From contig CAIIXF020000012.1 in NCBI GenBank assembly GCA_903813345.2, positions 33,494,572-33,558,571 on the forward strand: a stretch of 64,000 nucleotides of DNA, written 5' to 3'. Source of the stretch: Owenia fusiformis. Taxonomy: Eukaryota > Annelida > Polychaeta > Sabellida > Oweniidae. The position numbers and the translations under genes were made by a program. This document shows positions 12,062 through 23,082 of the stretch, piece after piece. The notes under the pieces are model-generated. The model did not search any database. It had not been told where the DNA came from and was given only the letters and a program-made list of their open reading frames with translations. The first letter of the stretch is position 1, and every line of letters starts with the position of its first letter.

Positions 12062-12395
12062 CCTACTGATGTTCTAGGTACATAACGAGCGGGAATATAT
12101 AGTGTATCTAGGGAGCGTTCACCAAGGTCCGGGACCAGGATTGATACACGCTGTATTCATCCCGGACCCGCTTCTGAAAAGCAAACTCTATTTACATTTT
12201 ACTCAATTCACGAAATATTTATTTTATTTCAAACTTTTTTTTTTATTTTAACTTTTTAATATCAATGAAAAATATGAGTTTGAAAGTTTCACAAACTTAA
12301 AAACTACCTTTTAAGACCGTGAAAAGGCGTACTTTAAAGTACGTATTTGAATTTTGGAATTTTATGAGGTATTATGTACCAAGAACCTCAGTAGG
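12062..12395. mobile_element. MITE-like element with about 30-bp inverted ends and internal hairpin (copy 1)
   Basis: The left end CCTACTGATGTTCTAGGTAC and a right end reading, in reverse complement, CCTACTGAGGTTCTTGGTAC form terminal inverted repeats that extend to about 30 bp. Inside, 12126-12172 is a hairpin (GGTCCGGGACCAGGATTG against its complement around CGC). Related copies occur at 29580-29934, 52846-53273 and 53438-53878. There is no coding sequence. Confidence 0.7.
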
Positions 12396-12489
12396 TATGG
12401 AAAACATCTGTCACTCGGGAGATACAAAACCTCCCAGTACATAACCCTTATATATCTCTTTTAAAGTACATTTAGAGAGCATTTAAATT

Positions 12490-12745
12490 ATTTAATTCAA
12501 TCATATATCATCCCAATATCTTGTCCTTCACCATAGCTTCTATCCAAGTATTCTCTGTTTATTGTGTGGGACATTTTGTATCGTATTAAAATATTCAAGA
12601 TTATAGGAAAAACTTTCATGTCGCTCTTTTTGAAAGAAAAATAATGATTGTTTGGTGAGCCAATTTTGTTTGGCCAGTATAACCATGACACACATTGAGG
12701 ACAAGCAGCACTGATAGCATTATTACTATGAAAACCAACACAAAG
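12490..12745 (-). pseudogene. Relic of a FReD 3' exon end, copy 1
   Basis: On the minus strand this reads GFHSNNAISAACPQCVSWLY, then WPNKIGSPNNHYFSFKKSDM, then KVF. That is the last third of a fibrinogen-related domain, followed by 3' flank similar to that of the four complete FReD genes. The final KVCPK is lost by a change after KVF. Upstream FReD sequence is absent. Equivalent relics precede the linker region in the next units (30062-30325, 54000-54243). It is a truncated second FReD paralogue that was part of the ancestral unit. Confidence 0.75.
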
Positions 12746-13985
12746 AATAAAGGTATGTAAGTGCTTGTATTGATCAATTAGGGCTGGGAAGAAAGGGAAG
12801 AGGAATGGAGCAGATTTTGGAATTCTAAATTTATAGAACTAAGAACTAATTGACTTATTTCAGTTTGTAAAGATTTCCAGTCTGAAATTGTAAAATTGAT
12901 TAAAAATCATGTTATTTCGAAAGACAGCTGAACTTTTACAACATTAACTTGCAAGAAGTTGTTACGCTGATGTGAAGTAGTAAATTGTGTTCTTTATTGG
13001 ATCATTAAATAACTTTCGTTTCAGTGGTCCAGGAAAAGGACAAAGACTCTAGTCAGAAGAAAACAAAAATTCCCAGGGTGCAACTTGATGATTATTCTGT
13101 TCTCCTTGAAGATGATGAGTTGTCGGAGCAACATGGTGGTCTTGGTAACAACCAATCAGATGAAGAGCTCTCAGAGCCTGTTGACGATGATACTTTTGTA
13201 AGATTATCAATAATTTCTACAATAACTAGATTACTGATAAACGTTGAGATTATAACGTTCGTCAAAATTGGAAATGAAATTAGATAAAATTAAATTTGTG
13301 TCAAGACTTCAGAAAGTTTTCTACAAATGATAAAGATTATCTCCAAAATGAGATAATGTTCACTGGTTTGCCATCTTTTTACCCAACTGAAAATCTATGC
13401 ATTCCACTTGAAGGTTTATACAAGTCTTGTTGTATTCAATTTATTGTATTCTATGATGGTATGATCAATTATATTGCCCAAGGAATAATTCCAATATTCT
13501 GGCCCTCATAGAATAACCTCTACTTATTTTATTCTGGGATGATGTACATTTTTGTATCTTGGGAGTCAGGTGACTCACAGAACCCGATTTATGTCCTTCC
13601 ACTCTACTCCATGTTACCAACATATAAACAAGCCAAGGTAAATATCTTATCTTATTCATATTGCTTCCTGTTCAGATTAATTTTGAGTTTTTGCATTTAT
13701 TTGGGTTCGATCAATGTTTTTAGTGATTTGCTTTTTGTTTTTGAGAAAAATAGCTAGATGACCCGAATAAGTGATTCCTATATGCTGGGATTGTCGGAGT
13801 CAACAGGAAGGGCAAAGCAAGCCATATGATACAAAAAATCAATTCTGTTAAAGATAAGTTCACAGTTTCGGGATTGCTGTGCATTTGTATGAAATATAAC
13901 TACAGTATATTCTCAAAGTTATTCTGGAAAATCCTATGTATTCTGTATATTGTAGGTGTTTGAGGCGCCCCCTGATGGCCATAGA

Positions 13986-14150
13986 CTAGTAGTAGTTGCT
14001 ACAAATGTGGCAGAAACTTCACTCACAATACCAAACATTAAATATGTGGTTGACACTGGAAAGGTAGGAAAACTAGTAGTAGTTGCTACAAATGTGGCAG
14101 AAACGTCACTTACAATACCAAACGTTCACACTGGAAAAGTAGTAGATTAA
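13986..14150 (+). repeat. 87-bp duplication of the helicase motif V exon
   Basis: CTAGTAGTAGTTGCTACAAA begins at 13986 and again at 14073. The second copy repeats [16 protein letters not shown] in the same frame, loses part of the end and runs to a stop at about 14150. The donor GT of the real exon (14064-14065) lies between the copies, so the second is intronic if splicing is normal. Confidence 0.85.
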
Positions 14151-16382
14151 GTTTAAATCATTATGTCTTCAATGAAATTCCCAAATATTTCTCAGAAAGT
14201 AGATCTAGATAAATACTGACAAGAAAAATATCAAAAGTTGTTGAATATGTTCCTGGTTCAACAAGAGAGAATATTTGGTTAATAATGTTTTTTTGGTTCA
14301 TTTAGTTCCTGATTTCTTAAGCATAGATGTATAGATCCATTGTTAAAACTTGATATTTTTTGATTCTGTACTAGTAAAGCTTTTTGAATACCTGCTAATT
14401 TAAACACTTTTTGCTGGTCCCAGTGGTGGTCAGACTAGCTAGATGGGTTTTACTGTATATGAATATTAGTGGAATTATTCCATTGCTCATCTTTCAGGTG
14501 AAGACAAAGTTCTATGATAAAGTGACAGGAGTGTCCTCCTTTAAGATCACATGGACATCTAAGGCATCAGCCAATCAGAGGGCAGGAAGAGCTGGTCGAA
14601 CAGGTCCGGGTCACTGCTACAGGTAAGGTTGCATCTGATTTTGCACTTGTAAAAAGTCACAAGTGTGTAGCCTCAATTTAGGGAGGCAAAGTTAAATATA
14701 GGCGAGGCAAAGATGAATGGGTGAGACAAAACTGAATTAGACAGTATCTTAGTTTCAGTTCAGAGTTAGGCTGATGCCTCACCTGCCTCATATCTGACTA
14801 GGCCCATGCTAGAATTTAAATCCATTAAAGGTAATTGGAAGAATTGAAACTAATAGTTTGGCATAGTGGTTTCTATACAGTGACCAAGATTACAAGCCAT
14901 GTGCATATAATGTCCACCCATTTGATCTCAGATGACTGTCATTGAAATTTTCCAACTTTTCTTGGTTTTGAGATTTAAGTGATTTTGAAGTCAGTCACAT
15001 TTGTATATATCACTGAGTATGTTGTTTAGAACTCACCTTGTGAGTGGTGTATTCTTCATGTATAATTTGGCTGTACATGTTCAGTGAGTAATTTTTTCAT
15101 TGACAAATGTGTTGCAGGTTGTATTCATCAGCTGTATTCAATGACTAATTTGAACTGTTCTCTTCCCCAGAGATCACTAGACGTCCAGTAGATGACCTTC
15201 TGCTCCTAATGAAGGTGAGTATAAAGAGGGGGAAATACCCAGAATTCATAGGTGAACCTATTGAAAATCTTCTTTATTAGTATACTGAGATTCATATTTT
15301 AATATGAATAAAATTCATGGTTCATATTTTAATTCTTGGACCCTAGTATTATTCCATGATTCCATGAACACTTGAGTGAAACTTCTTTACATAGAAGTCA
15401 TCTTTTAATGATATTGTTACTGACTGTTTTGTGAAAAAATACTGTATGTCACTGTAGTTTTAATAAATCAAAACGTTTATTTAGGAGCTTTTCTTATGTT
15501 ATTGCAGGATCTCAATATTGATAAAGTGGTGAATTTCCCATTTCCTAGCCCTCCAGATAGACTAGCTTTGAAGGTAGGCTTTTTTTAATTTACAAGTTTA
15601 TTTCAAAAAATCATTGAATCTTTAAAAAAGATTGAATTACCAACGTTAATAGATTAGCATTAGTGGTATTTTCCATTTGGTAATATGTAGTGGGACTCTG
15701 AAAAGTGTTATAAATATTGAAGTGTTTCACTTTATAGGTCTCACTGCAGAATGTATCTGATATTTGAACAAAACAAACTATTGCCTTGATATTTGAGGAT
15801 ACAGATATCTTGACATTGATGTAATTCATTTCAGGCTGCTGGAAAATTACTGCTATCACTAGGGGCCTTGGAGGCCCCTGCTAAACCTCAAAAACCCACA
15901 CGAAAATCCCAGAGAGCTGAAATGGACAATCCTAGTGCAAGAATATCTCCTTTGGGGCGTACCATGGCATGTTTCCCAGTGGCTCCTCGATATGGCAAGA
16001 TGCTATCTCTTGGTACATAGACACTTAGAATACATGAAACATACTAGCTGTAATATATGCGAAATCATTGCAGAAATGTAGTTTGAATTACTGCCGATAG
16101 GTGACACCAACGTTTTTCTTTGAACAAATATTCACTCTCAAAATAATCTAAAATCTGAAATGGCATTGTTTTTTAGGCCATCAACACAACCTTCTGCCCT
16201 ATGTGATAGCCCTAGTCGCTGCCCTGTCTGTGCAAGAACCTTTTGTGGAGATAGGAGAGCCACCTATTGGTGAAGCTGAGAAGCAAGCATGGAAGAATCG
16301 GGTTGGAAAAATGGTCATGTTGAAGGAGACATGGGCTGGGCAGGTATATTATATTAGCCAACTCTTACATTTATCAACATAC

Positions 16383-16685
16383 CCTCCACTCCAAAAGTTT
16401 GGCAACAGAACGTTTTAATTTGATAGTATATCAAATACTGTCAATGAATTTAGTTCCTGAGTTACAATTGTTCAGAAATATATGACTGATGAATTGTTAT
16501 GTCCCTATTAGAAGAGGTGACATCGTGACTTGTCACATGTTGACAGGTGACATGTTGTTATGGTCTCCAACTTTTTTGTGGACTGTGATCGGCATTCGGC
16601 ATCTGTAACAAATGTCATTAAATTGCGACACAAAAACATGCTTTCATATGTGATCAATCTTAAACTTACATTTTGGGAGGGGAGT
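16383..16685. mobile_element. Degenerate Tc1/mariner-type MITE in copy B
   Basis: The left end ACCCTCCACTCCAAAAGTTT and a right end TTTTGGGAGGGGAGTGTATA are diverged versions of the clean inverted ends seen at 30730-31075. The interior contains the dispersed GTGACATGTTGTTATGGTCT motif. A truncated relative lies at about 57000-57300 in unit D. Confidence 0.55.
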
Positions 16686-16930
16686 GTATATCTTTATTTA
16701 ACCTTAAGTTGAAGAATAGAGTATTAAGGAATTGAATTGCAAGTCTGCACCTATATTGAAACCTATATATTGACCAGTTCTGAACTCACTCTGAGGGTGT
16801 CTCATGGTGTTACTGTTTTTTCATATACATACCTTTTGAAGAGAATAAATAAAATAAATAAGTAAAAAGATAAATTGATAAACTTGAGCTATTGGTCATC
16901 CAACTCACCTCTTTTTGTATTATATTATTA

Positions 16931-17315
16931 ATACATTTTCAGGGCCAAAGTGCATTGCTAGTGGACCTGATGGTGCTTTTGAAGGCAGTAGGAGCATGTG
17001 AATTCAGTTTTACTGTATTATTAATACATTTTCAGGGCCAACGTGCATTGCTAGGGGACCTGATGGTGCTTATGAAGGCAGTTGGAGCATGTGAATACTG
17101 TTGTACTGTATTATTAATACATTTCCAGGGCCTAAGTGCATTGCTAGGTGACCTGATGGTGTTTTTGAAGGCAGTTGGAGCATGTGAATACTGTTGTACT
17201 GTATTATTAATACATTTTCAGGGCCAAAGTGCATTGCTAGGGGACCTGATGGTGCTTTTGAAGGCAGTTGGAGTATGTGAATATGCTGGCTGCTCCACAG
17301 ACTTCTGCTTCCAAC
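16931..17315 (+). repeat. 93-bp tandem array duplicating an intron-exon junction, copy B (4 units)
   Basis: Acceptor CAGs start at 16940, 17033, 17126 and 17219, an exact 93-bp (31-codon) period. Each unit has the branch and acceptor sequence plus the exon start encoding [20 protein letters not shown]. There is no stop in the coding frame, so using the first acceptor would insert 93 in-frame residues before the true exon. The last unit is the true exon start (17222). Confidence 0.93.
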
Positions 17316-17749
17316 ATGGCATAAGGCATAAAGCAATAGAGACCTTAAGATATACGGACGACCTGTACGTGTACCTGTAATTACACGTACACGTACAGGT
17401 TTTTTTAAATGTTCCTTTTGAGCGCCTAAAACAAGTCCTTAGTCACTCGTCGATGTGTACGTGTACGAAACAAGGAATTAGTGATTATCTGGTGATGAAA
17501 GTATGCAATTTTAAATCGGCCTACACACATATCCATAGTGATTCTGTATGGGGGAAGTGTAATTTGCTTAAGGCATACAGATATACCAATGGGTGTTAGG
17601 TGTTTGGCTGAGGTAAAGATTTTTTATTTATTTCCAATTGTTGCTATGTAGATATTTGATAATTGTCTCTAAATAATTTGAGGAGATTTGTTTGTGTGTT
17701 AATCTGCTTGATTGCTTGTTTGTTTTATGTAGTGGTTCTTACTATAAAG

Positions 17750-18205
17750 CACGGTGGTCTGTCTGCCTGCCAACATGTCGTTCAGCCTGTTAGCCTGTCG
17801 TTCTGACTGCCAGCCTATCGTACTGCCAGCCTGTCCGTCTGTCACCCTGTCGGTCTGCCAGCCTGCCGGCATATCGGTCTGTCGTTCTGTCTGCCAGGCT
17901 GTCGTTCTGTCTGCCAGCCTGTCGGTCTGCCAGCCTGCCAACATTCTGGTCTGTCAGCCTGCCAGCATGTCGTTCTTTCTGCCAGTATGTCAGCCTGCCG
18001 GTCTGCCAACATGTAGGCCTGTAAAATTGCCGGTCTGCCAGCCTGCCGGCATCCCGGTCTGTCAGACTCCCAGCCTGTTGTTCTGTCTGCCAGACTGTCG
18101 GACTGCCAGCCTGTCGGTCTGCCAACCTGCCGGTCTGTCATGATCAGACAGTCTGTCTGTCTGTCCGCCCGTCCGTCCGTTCGTCCGTCTGTCCGCCCGC
18201 CCACC
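17750..18205. repeat. CTGCCAGCCTGTCGGT-type minisatellite and CCGT microsatellite
   Basis: Short units built from GTCTGCCAGC, CTGCCGGC and CTGTCGTTCT alternate for about 390 bp, followed by GTCTGTCTGTCCGTCCGTCC-type repeats at 18145-18200. Open frames on both strands here come from the repeat and are not genes. Confidence 0.85.
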
Positions 18206-18439
18206 TGTCTGTCTACAGCAGTTCGGCCTACTTTTTTTTCGTTCATGAAGTATTATCTTTCTAAATCCAAAGTTTTGGGCTCAAACAAATTGGAAAAATT
18301 GGATTTTTTTGTTATATTTGAAATTTTTTTTGTTTTCTTTGAATTTTTTAAAAAAGAATTCAAACAATAATTTGAAAGAAATTAAAAGAAAAAAATTGCG
18401 ACAAAAAATTTGAACAAAAAAAGGAATTTTGATTAAAAA

Positions 18440-19370
18440 GTGATATTCGATGGGTTGGGACATTTTTTGCTAAAATATGATATCTTAATCCACATATCAA
18501 ATATATATCTTCACATGATATTCGATCTATATCCTTGCAACCATGGGAAAATATAGGAATATCTTATGGTTTTATAAAAATATCATTTATATCCATGAGT
18601 GGATATATGATATCTTTATGAGCGCAGTTGATGAGTGACGATATTGATATCAATGAATGGATATAAATGATATTTTTTTAAAACCATCGGATTGTCCGTT
18701 TATCCCAGGGAAATCATTACCCATTAATGTCCATGAGTGGATATATGATAGCTTCACAAGTAAGCGCAGTGAATGAGAAAAGATATTGATATCCATGAGT
18801 GGATATAAATTATATTTTTTCAAAGCCATAGTATTGTCCGTACATATATCCCCCGCTGTATATCTCTCGCTCCAATATTCCGGGAAAACGTTTTTGTTCA
18901 GTGTAGAAACAGTCAATTTTTTATATGTTATATCTTGCAAAAGCGAAACTGTCAAAATGGATGCAGCAGACTGTAGCATTTCTTTTGATCAAAATGTTGA
19001 TGGTTTTTTTCGCAAATAATGAGAATGAGAACACTTTAAAAAACAAATCTGCACTATTGTTGTCCTAAAAAACGCACTCGTGAAATCTTACTTGTCATGA
19101 GATAAATCAGTTATACGATGCTCGGTTTTTAATATGGGGTATATCCCTCGGGAAATATGATATCTTACCTCGGACCGTCCGGGCCCTCGGTAAGATATCT
19201 ATATCCCCCTTAGCAAGATAGGATATATCCCAAATACAGAACCTCCCATAACCCTCATTCATCCCATGGTTGCAAGGATATAGATCGAATATCACCTGAA
19301 GATATATTTGACATGTGGATCAAGATATCATATTTTAGCAAAAAACAACCATCGAATATCACTTTTGAAA
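18440..19370. repeat. Long inverted repeat nested inside the 2.76-kb element
   Basis: Arms of about 110 bp (18440-18555 and 19254-19370) share GATATTCGAT, TTTTTTGCTAAAATATGATA, ATATCCTTGCAACCATGGGA and intervening sequence in opposite orientation. Between them are repeated GATATC- and CCATGAGTGGATATA-type phrases and a CTCGGACCGTCCG palindrome core (about 19170-19190). It looks like a separate fold-back insertion inside the larger element. Confidence 0.75.
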
Positions 19371-20139
19371 CCATCGAATCTCACTTTTTCATATTAGAAA
19401 TCTTGAAACCATCGAGTATCACTTTTTATATTAAAAGTGATATTCCATGGTTTCAAAAGTGATATTTGATGGTTTCGATTTTTCTAAATTTTCGTATACT
19501 TTACATCAAACAACTGATCAACAGAACAAAACAGTCTGGCATGTAAAGGAGAAAGCGAAATAGTCTAGTCTGCCGCGCCGGAACAGTATGGCTTTCACAT
19601 AAGTGTATACAATAATGGCAATACGAATTGCCATTATTTCATACTTGAAATTATCTGCAACTTTACCCATAGGATTCGTTATTTATTGAACCATAGCACA
19701 TACGCAGCTATTCGACAGATGTGTTACTTTTAAATTAATAACATAAATAAACAGCACATTGCTTTTTTAGTCATTTATCAATGGTTCAAAACTCACGTTC
19801 CAACCAACCTGTAAAGTGCCAAATTCACGTCTTGCCGCTCGTGTAAAATGAATGAGACCGTGAAATAAATAGTACATAGTTATGTAATACTGATCTCACT
19901 CACAATCTTTCGCATACAGGTTCACAACAAGACGACAAAAACGCCCGGCGCTATTGAATTTACACGTCAATGGGATTATAAAACAAGTCAGGCGTGTCGA
20001 ATGGAGCATAAAGTTACATGATTTGTTGCGCGTGCATCATGTTTCACGTACAGGTACAGGTACAGGTTACTATTTGGTGCAATCTTAAGGTCTCTAATGA
20101 TTGAAATACGTAAACTCAGATCTCAGCTCACCAAAGCAG

Positions 20140-21073
20140 GTATGGAAGGGTCATGTTTCTATGAATGATTGTAGCATTTTTTGCTCACACAGCATATGGA
20201 ATAACTAAGCATCTTTGTGTCCATCAGTCTGTTCTTCTGCCAACATAGGTGGTACAAATTAAAACTGCTTTTTGTATTAAGAAGTGTCTACATTCATTTT
20301 TATGTCACCATCAGAAATTGTGACATATTGTTATGGTCTCCAAGTTTTTTGTAGCCTTTGTTCGGCATTTGGCATTCAAAGGTAGGCAGATTTGACAGGG
20401 TTCGGGTTGACAGATTTGATTTATGTTTTATAGGCTGATATGTTATGTCTAGGAAAACTCAATATGACTGCTTAATTCGAAGTTAGCCCACTTTTTGTAA
20501 AAAATAATCTTTGATGACTCAAATACAAGTAGTCGCATTTAGTTCAAATTGGCTGATGCCTAAGGACATAGAAGATTCAAGATGGCTGCCAATTTTCACA
20601 ATTGCTCCAAATTTTTGGGTAACAGCGTTATTTTTGTTAACTAAGATAAAAGTTGTCAGATTTGGTTTAAACTTAAAACCCTAATGTCTTGGAGAAATAG
20701 GATTTCTATCCACTCAATTCAAAGTGGCTGACATTTTTCTTAAAAAATGTAATTTTTGATTTCTCAATATTTGTATAATGTCAATTTTTTTAATATATAA
20801 CAACCAGCCGATTCTTGTGGTGATTGTTGAAAGACCAAAATGGCACATTTAGGGTTCTTTGCCATTACCTAGTAAATAGGTAGAATAAGATCTGGAAATG
20901 GCAATAAGTCGGATGCCATAGGGGTCTTTGAGGATAGGTAGATTAAAATCTGACAATAAATTGACAATTTAAGATAGAATAAATCACATAATCAAAGTCA
21001 CGTATAACTCCATACATTTCTTTAATAGTATATTTAAATTTTGAAGTCATTTATTATCCTATTATGTTCCCCT
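20140..21073. other. Helicase intron B, 5' part
   Basis: No gene seen. It matches unit A 67-1555 (GTCCATC microsatellite reduced, dispersed repeat head at about 20318, ATGGCTG modules) without the 250-bp duplication of copy A. Confidence 0.6.
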
Positions 21074-21729
21074 TCACGCCCATTTAGGACAAACTTTCAT
21101 GTCAATCTTTTTAAAAGAATAATACCAATTGTTAGGTGAGCCAATTGTGTTTGGCCATCTGTACCATATCACACACACACTACCAGTAGGGCACTTAGCA
21201 TTGGTACTATAAATACCAAACAGATTTGAATTTAGGCACCTATTAAACCACCAAGCCCCTTTGGAATAATGAACAGCACAATTGTCGCCCCATTTATCAT
21301 TATCACGGTCGTTTGTGGTAAATGCCATACCATTGTGGTAACGAAGAGAGTTCCCCGCAGTTCCAGAATAACCTCCAATTGCCAATGTGTAGTTATCGTG
21401 TTCATCACTCACATCAAATTTGGAGTATTCAGCATACCTTGTTTCACTCTGTGGGGGCCACATGGTAAGTTCAACTCTGAGTTTATAGTTCCCTTGAGTT
21501 ACTAAACCATGAAGGTTGTCCAGGCCAATGAAATATTCTCCTCCTGGGGAACCAAATCCTGACTGGTACTCTGTCCAGCCTCTGTAGAAATCAACACCCC
21601 CATCAAATCGCCTTGCCATGTAGACACACCCACCACTACAGTACACTCTGAATGCATTTTGTCCTGGTGGTTGGATTTTTCTAACACCAGTAAAGCATGT
21701 GTCATCACTACAGTCATGAGGCAAAGGTA
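21074..21729 (-). CDS. FReD2 exon 2: fibrinogen-related domain
   Basis: A complete fibrinogen-like domain with the same hallmarks as FReD1: MARRFDGGVDFYRGW, GEYFIGLDNLHGL, LAIGGYSGTAGNSLRYHNGM and acidic loop TTNDRDNDKWGDNCAV. Acceptor AG is at 21731-21730. The stop differs from the other copies: after KVCPK the frame runs two residues further (WA) to TGA. Joined to exon 1 (22668-23055) it gives 1044 nt, 347 residues. Ligand-side loops (HYSKGAWWFNRCLNSNLFGI, CPTGSVCVIWYRW) differ from the other copies, consistent with diversified binding; that is inference. Confidence 0.93.
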
Positions 21730-21857
21730 CTGAAAAACATAAAGGCATCATATAGTTAGAGTTTGAAAATATTCTCCAAACTAAATTTTTTCATGACTGC
21801 ATGAAGAAATGATAATAAATATTTGATGACCGACTTTATACTCACGTCTGGTGATCA

Positions 21858-22600
21858 GAAGAAATGAATGGAGGGGGAGTAGCTGATTTTCTCTAGAAAA
21901 TTCAACAAATCTGGAAGATTTATTTTTACTATTGTCATTGTTGGTTTTGTAAAATACATTACCAAACGTTATATAATAAATAATCAAAAATTATTAGAAT
22001 TGAACTGAGGGAGGGTAACGGAAGGGGGGGGTGAACGGAAAGGGAGTATTGGAGTAATTTGTCTATAAAACATATGATAAGAGATGTAACTTGACTTTAT
22101 TTCCAATAACTCCAAATATACCTAATTTTCACTTTCAGAGTTGTAACATCAACTTATTACTGAGTTACTGAGTTCAATTTTCAAATACACAAATCCGTGG
22201 AAATTTCTTTCACCTTAAAGACATATTACCCCCCCCCCCTCCGTCCCCCCCCCCTCCCCCCTCTGTTTAATTTCAATTATCTATCTAACGTATGGAAACT
22301 TATTTTGAAAAACCAGCAGTGGCATTAAATTTGTGATGAAAACATCACTTTTAGTCGCTTGATTTACAGCAAAAACATTGACATTTGCATGTTGGTGATG
22401 CTGCACCTTTTCTAATAGATCGTATATTTTAGAAGCCTCTCGGTTAAAAAAATCACAGAAGACCTTAGATATTTCCCCGTGTACTGCCCCTATTAATTTA
22501 AGAATTCAATTGTAAACTTTCTGTTGGAAAAAATAAATCTTGCAGATTTGTTGCATTTTTAGCAAAAATCAACCACTCCCCCTCCGTTCATTTCTTCCGA
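21858..22600. repeat. Inverted-repeat element in the FReD2 intron
   Basis: Left arm 21858-21903 and right arm 22555-22600 are inverted copies (ATGAATGGAGGGGGAGTAGC against its complement). At about 740 bp this is the undisturbed form of the element that is interrupted in FReD1. A C-run at 22229-22260 and a G-run at 22016-22050 lie inside. Confidence 0.65.
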
Positions 22601-22667
22601 TCATTGAGCGTGATACTACTAGACTAAATATTGAAACAACTTATATAATAGTAGTAAGCTGTCTTAC

Positions 22668-23055
22668 CTTCTGATTTACTTTGTAAATTGTCCTGTATCC
22701 TTTTCAAGTGATCTTTTATAAGAGTTACATCAGCTTTCATCTCATCAACCTTGTCATTTACTTCTTCCACTTTATCATTTACTTCTTTCACTTCATCATT
22801 TACTTCTTCCACTTTATCATTTACTTCTTCAATTTTATCATTTACCTTTACCACTTTAACATTAACTGCATTCATTTTTTCTTCATCTCTTGTGCAGCAG
22901 TTTTGTGTATCAGATTTTAGTTCACTAAGCTGTGTGCTCAAGCGTGCATCAAGGTTGTCAATATGCATTTTCTTGCATGTACTGTTTTTTTTTAGTTTTT
23001 TTTGCAAATGAACATCTCCAACGAGGAATACTATTAACAATACTTTAAGATACAT
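22668..23055 (-). CDS. FReD2 exon 1: signal peptide and six-heptad coiled coil
   Basis: It starts at ATG 23055-23053 (MYLKVLLIVFLVGDVHL, secretory signal). Organisation is as in FReD1 but with only six heptads (VVKVNDKIEEVNDKVEE type), the shortest stalk of the four. It keeps the NCCTRDEE cysteine pair but reads QDNLQSKSE at the end, so the two cysteines seen there in FReD1 are lost. Donor GT is at 22667-22666. Splice phase 1 matches exon 2. Confidence 0.88.
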
Positions 23056-23082
23056 GATTCTAGCAAGATGCGTGTTGATCAT

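Larger units (their letters stand above)
11721..13024. other. Interval between helicase copy A end and copy B linker exon
   Basis: It holds an inverted-repeat MITE (12062-12395), a relic FReD exon end (12490-12745) and intron-like sequence leading to the acceptor at 13023-13024. No other gene seen. The upstream helicase exons for RecA1, Walker A and DEAH are absent, so unit B starts with the linker exon. Confidence 0.6.
17338..20095. mobile_element. 2.76-kb non-autonomous DNA transposon splitting a helicase exon
   Basis: The ends are the perfect 14-bp inverted repeat AGAGACCTTAAGAT. The 3-bp target duplication AAT (17335-17337 and 20096-20098) is confirmed by the uninterrupted exon in units A, C and D (AGCAATGATTG). 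Subterminal sequence has clusters of GTACAGGTAC-type palindromic phrases. The interior holds a CTGCCAGCCTGTCGGT minisatellite, a T-rich tract, and a nested long inverted repeat (18440-19370). No transposase-like frame was found. A 3-bp target duplication fits several superfamilies (PIF/Harbinger among them), so I do not assign one. Confidence 0.82.
13025..20139 (+). pseudogene. DHX37: DHX37-like helicase copy B, linker to post-RecA2 exons (broken)
   Basis: Exons with matching phases: 13025-13197 (acidic inter-RecA linker, IPRVQLDDYSVLLEDDEL), 13581-13637 (VLPLYSMLPTYKQAK), 13956-14063 (motif [15 protein letters not shown]), 14498-14622 (motif [19 protein letters not shown]), 15118-15214, 15508-15573, 15835-16012, 16177-16343 (ends ETWAGQ), and 17222-17337 continued at 20099-20139. 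Order and content follow DHX37 RecA2 and the winged-helix/ratchet region. Defects are an in-frame TAA at 15146-15148 (after FND), a 2.76-kb element splitting the last exon, and no RecA1 half. An 87-bp internal duplication of the motif V exon follows its donor (14073-14150). With the 3' part (25134-28429) this copy cannot make a helicase. Confidence 0.85.

Noticed and set aside
18145-18205. CCGT/CTGT repeats as a telomere-like or regulatory array
   Set aside because: Simple microsatellite; similar GTCC-type runs occur at about 150, 2450, 32195 and 58845 without other signals.
17699-18246. Repeat-rich open frames on both strands (Cys-Leu-Pro and Asp-Arg rich)
   Set aside because: Translation of a CTGCCAGC/CTGTCGGT minisatellite; open on both strands with no start context or homologue recognised.
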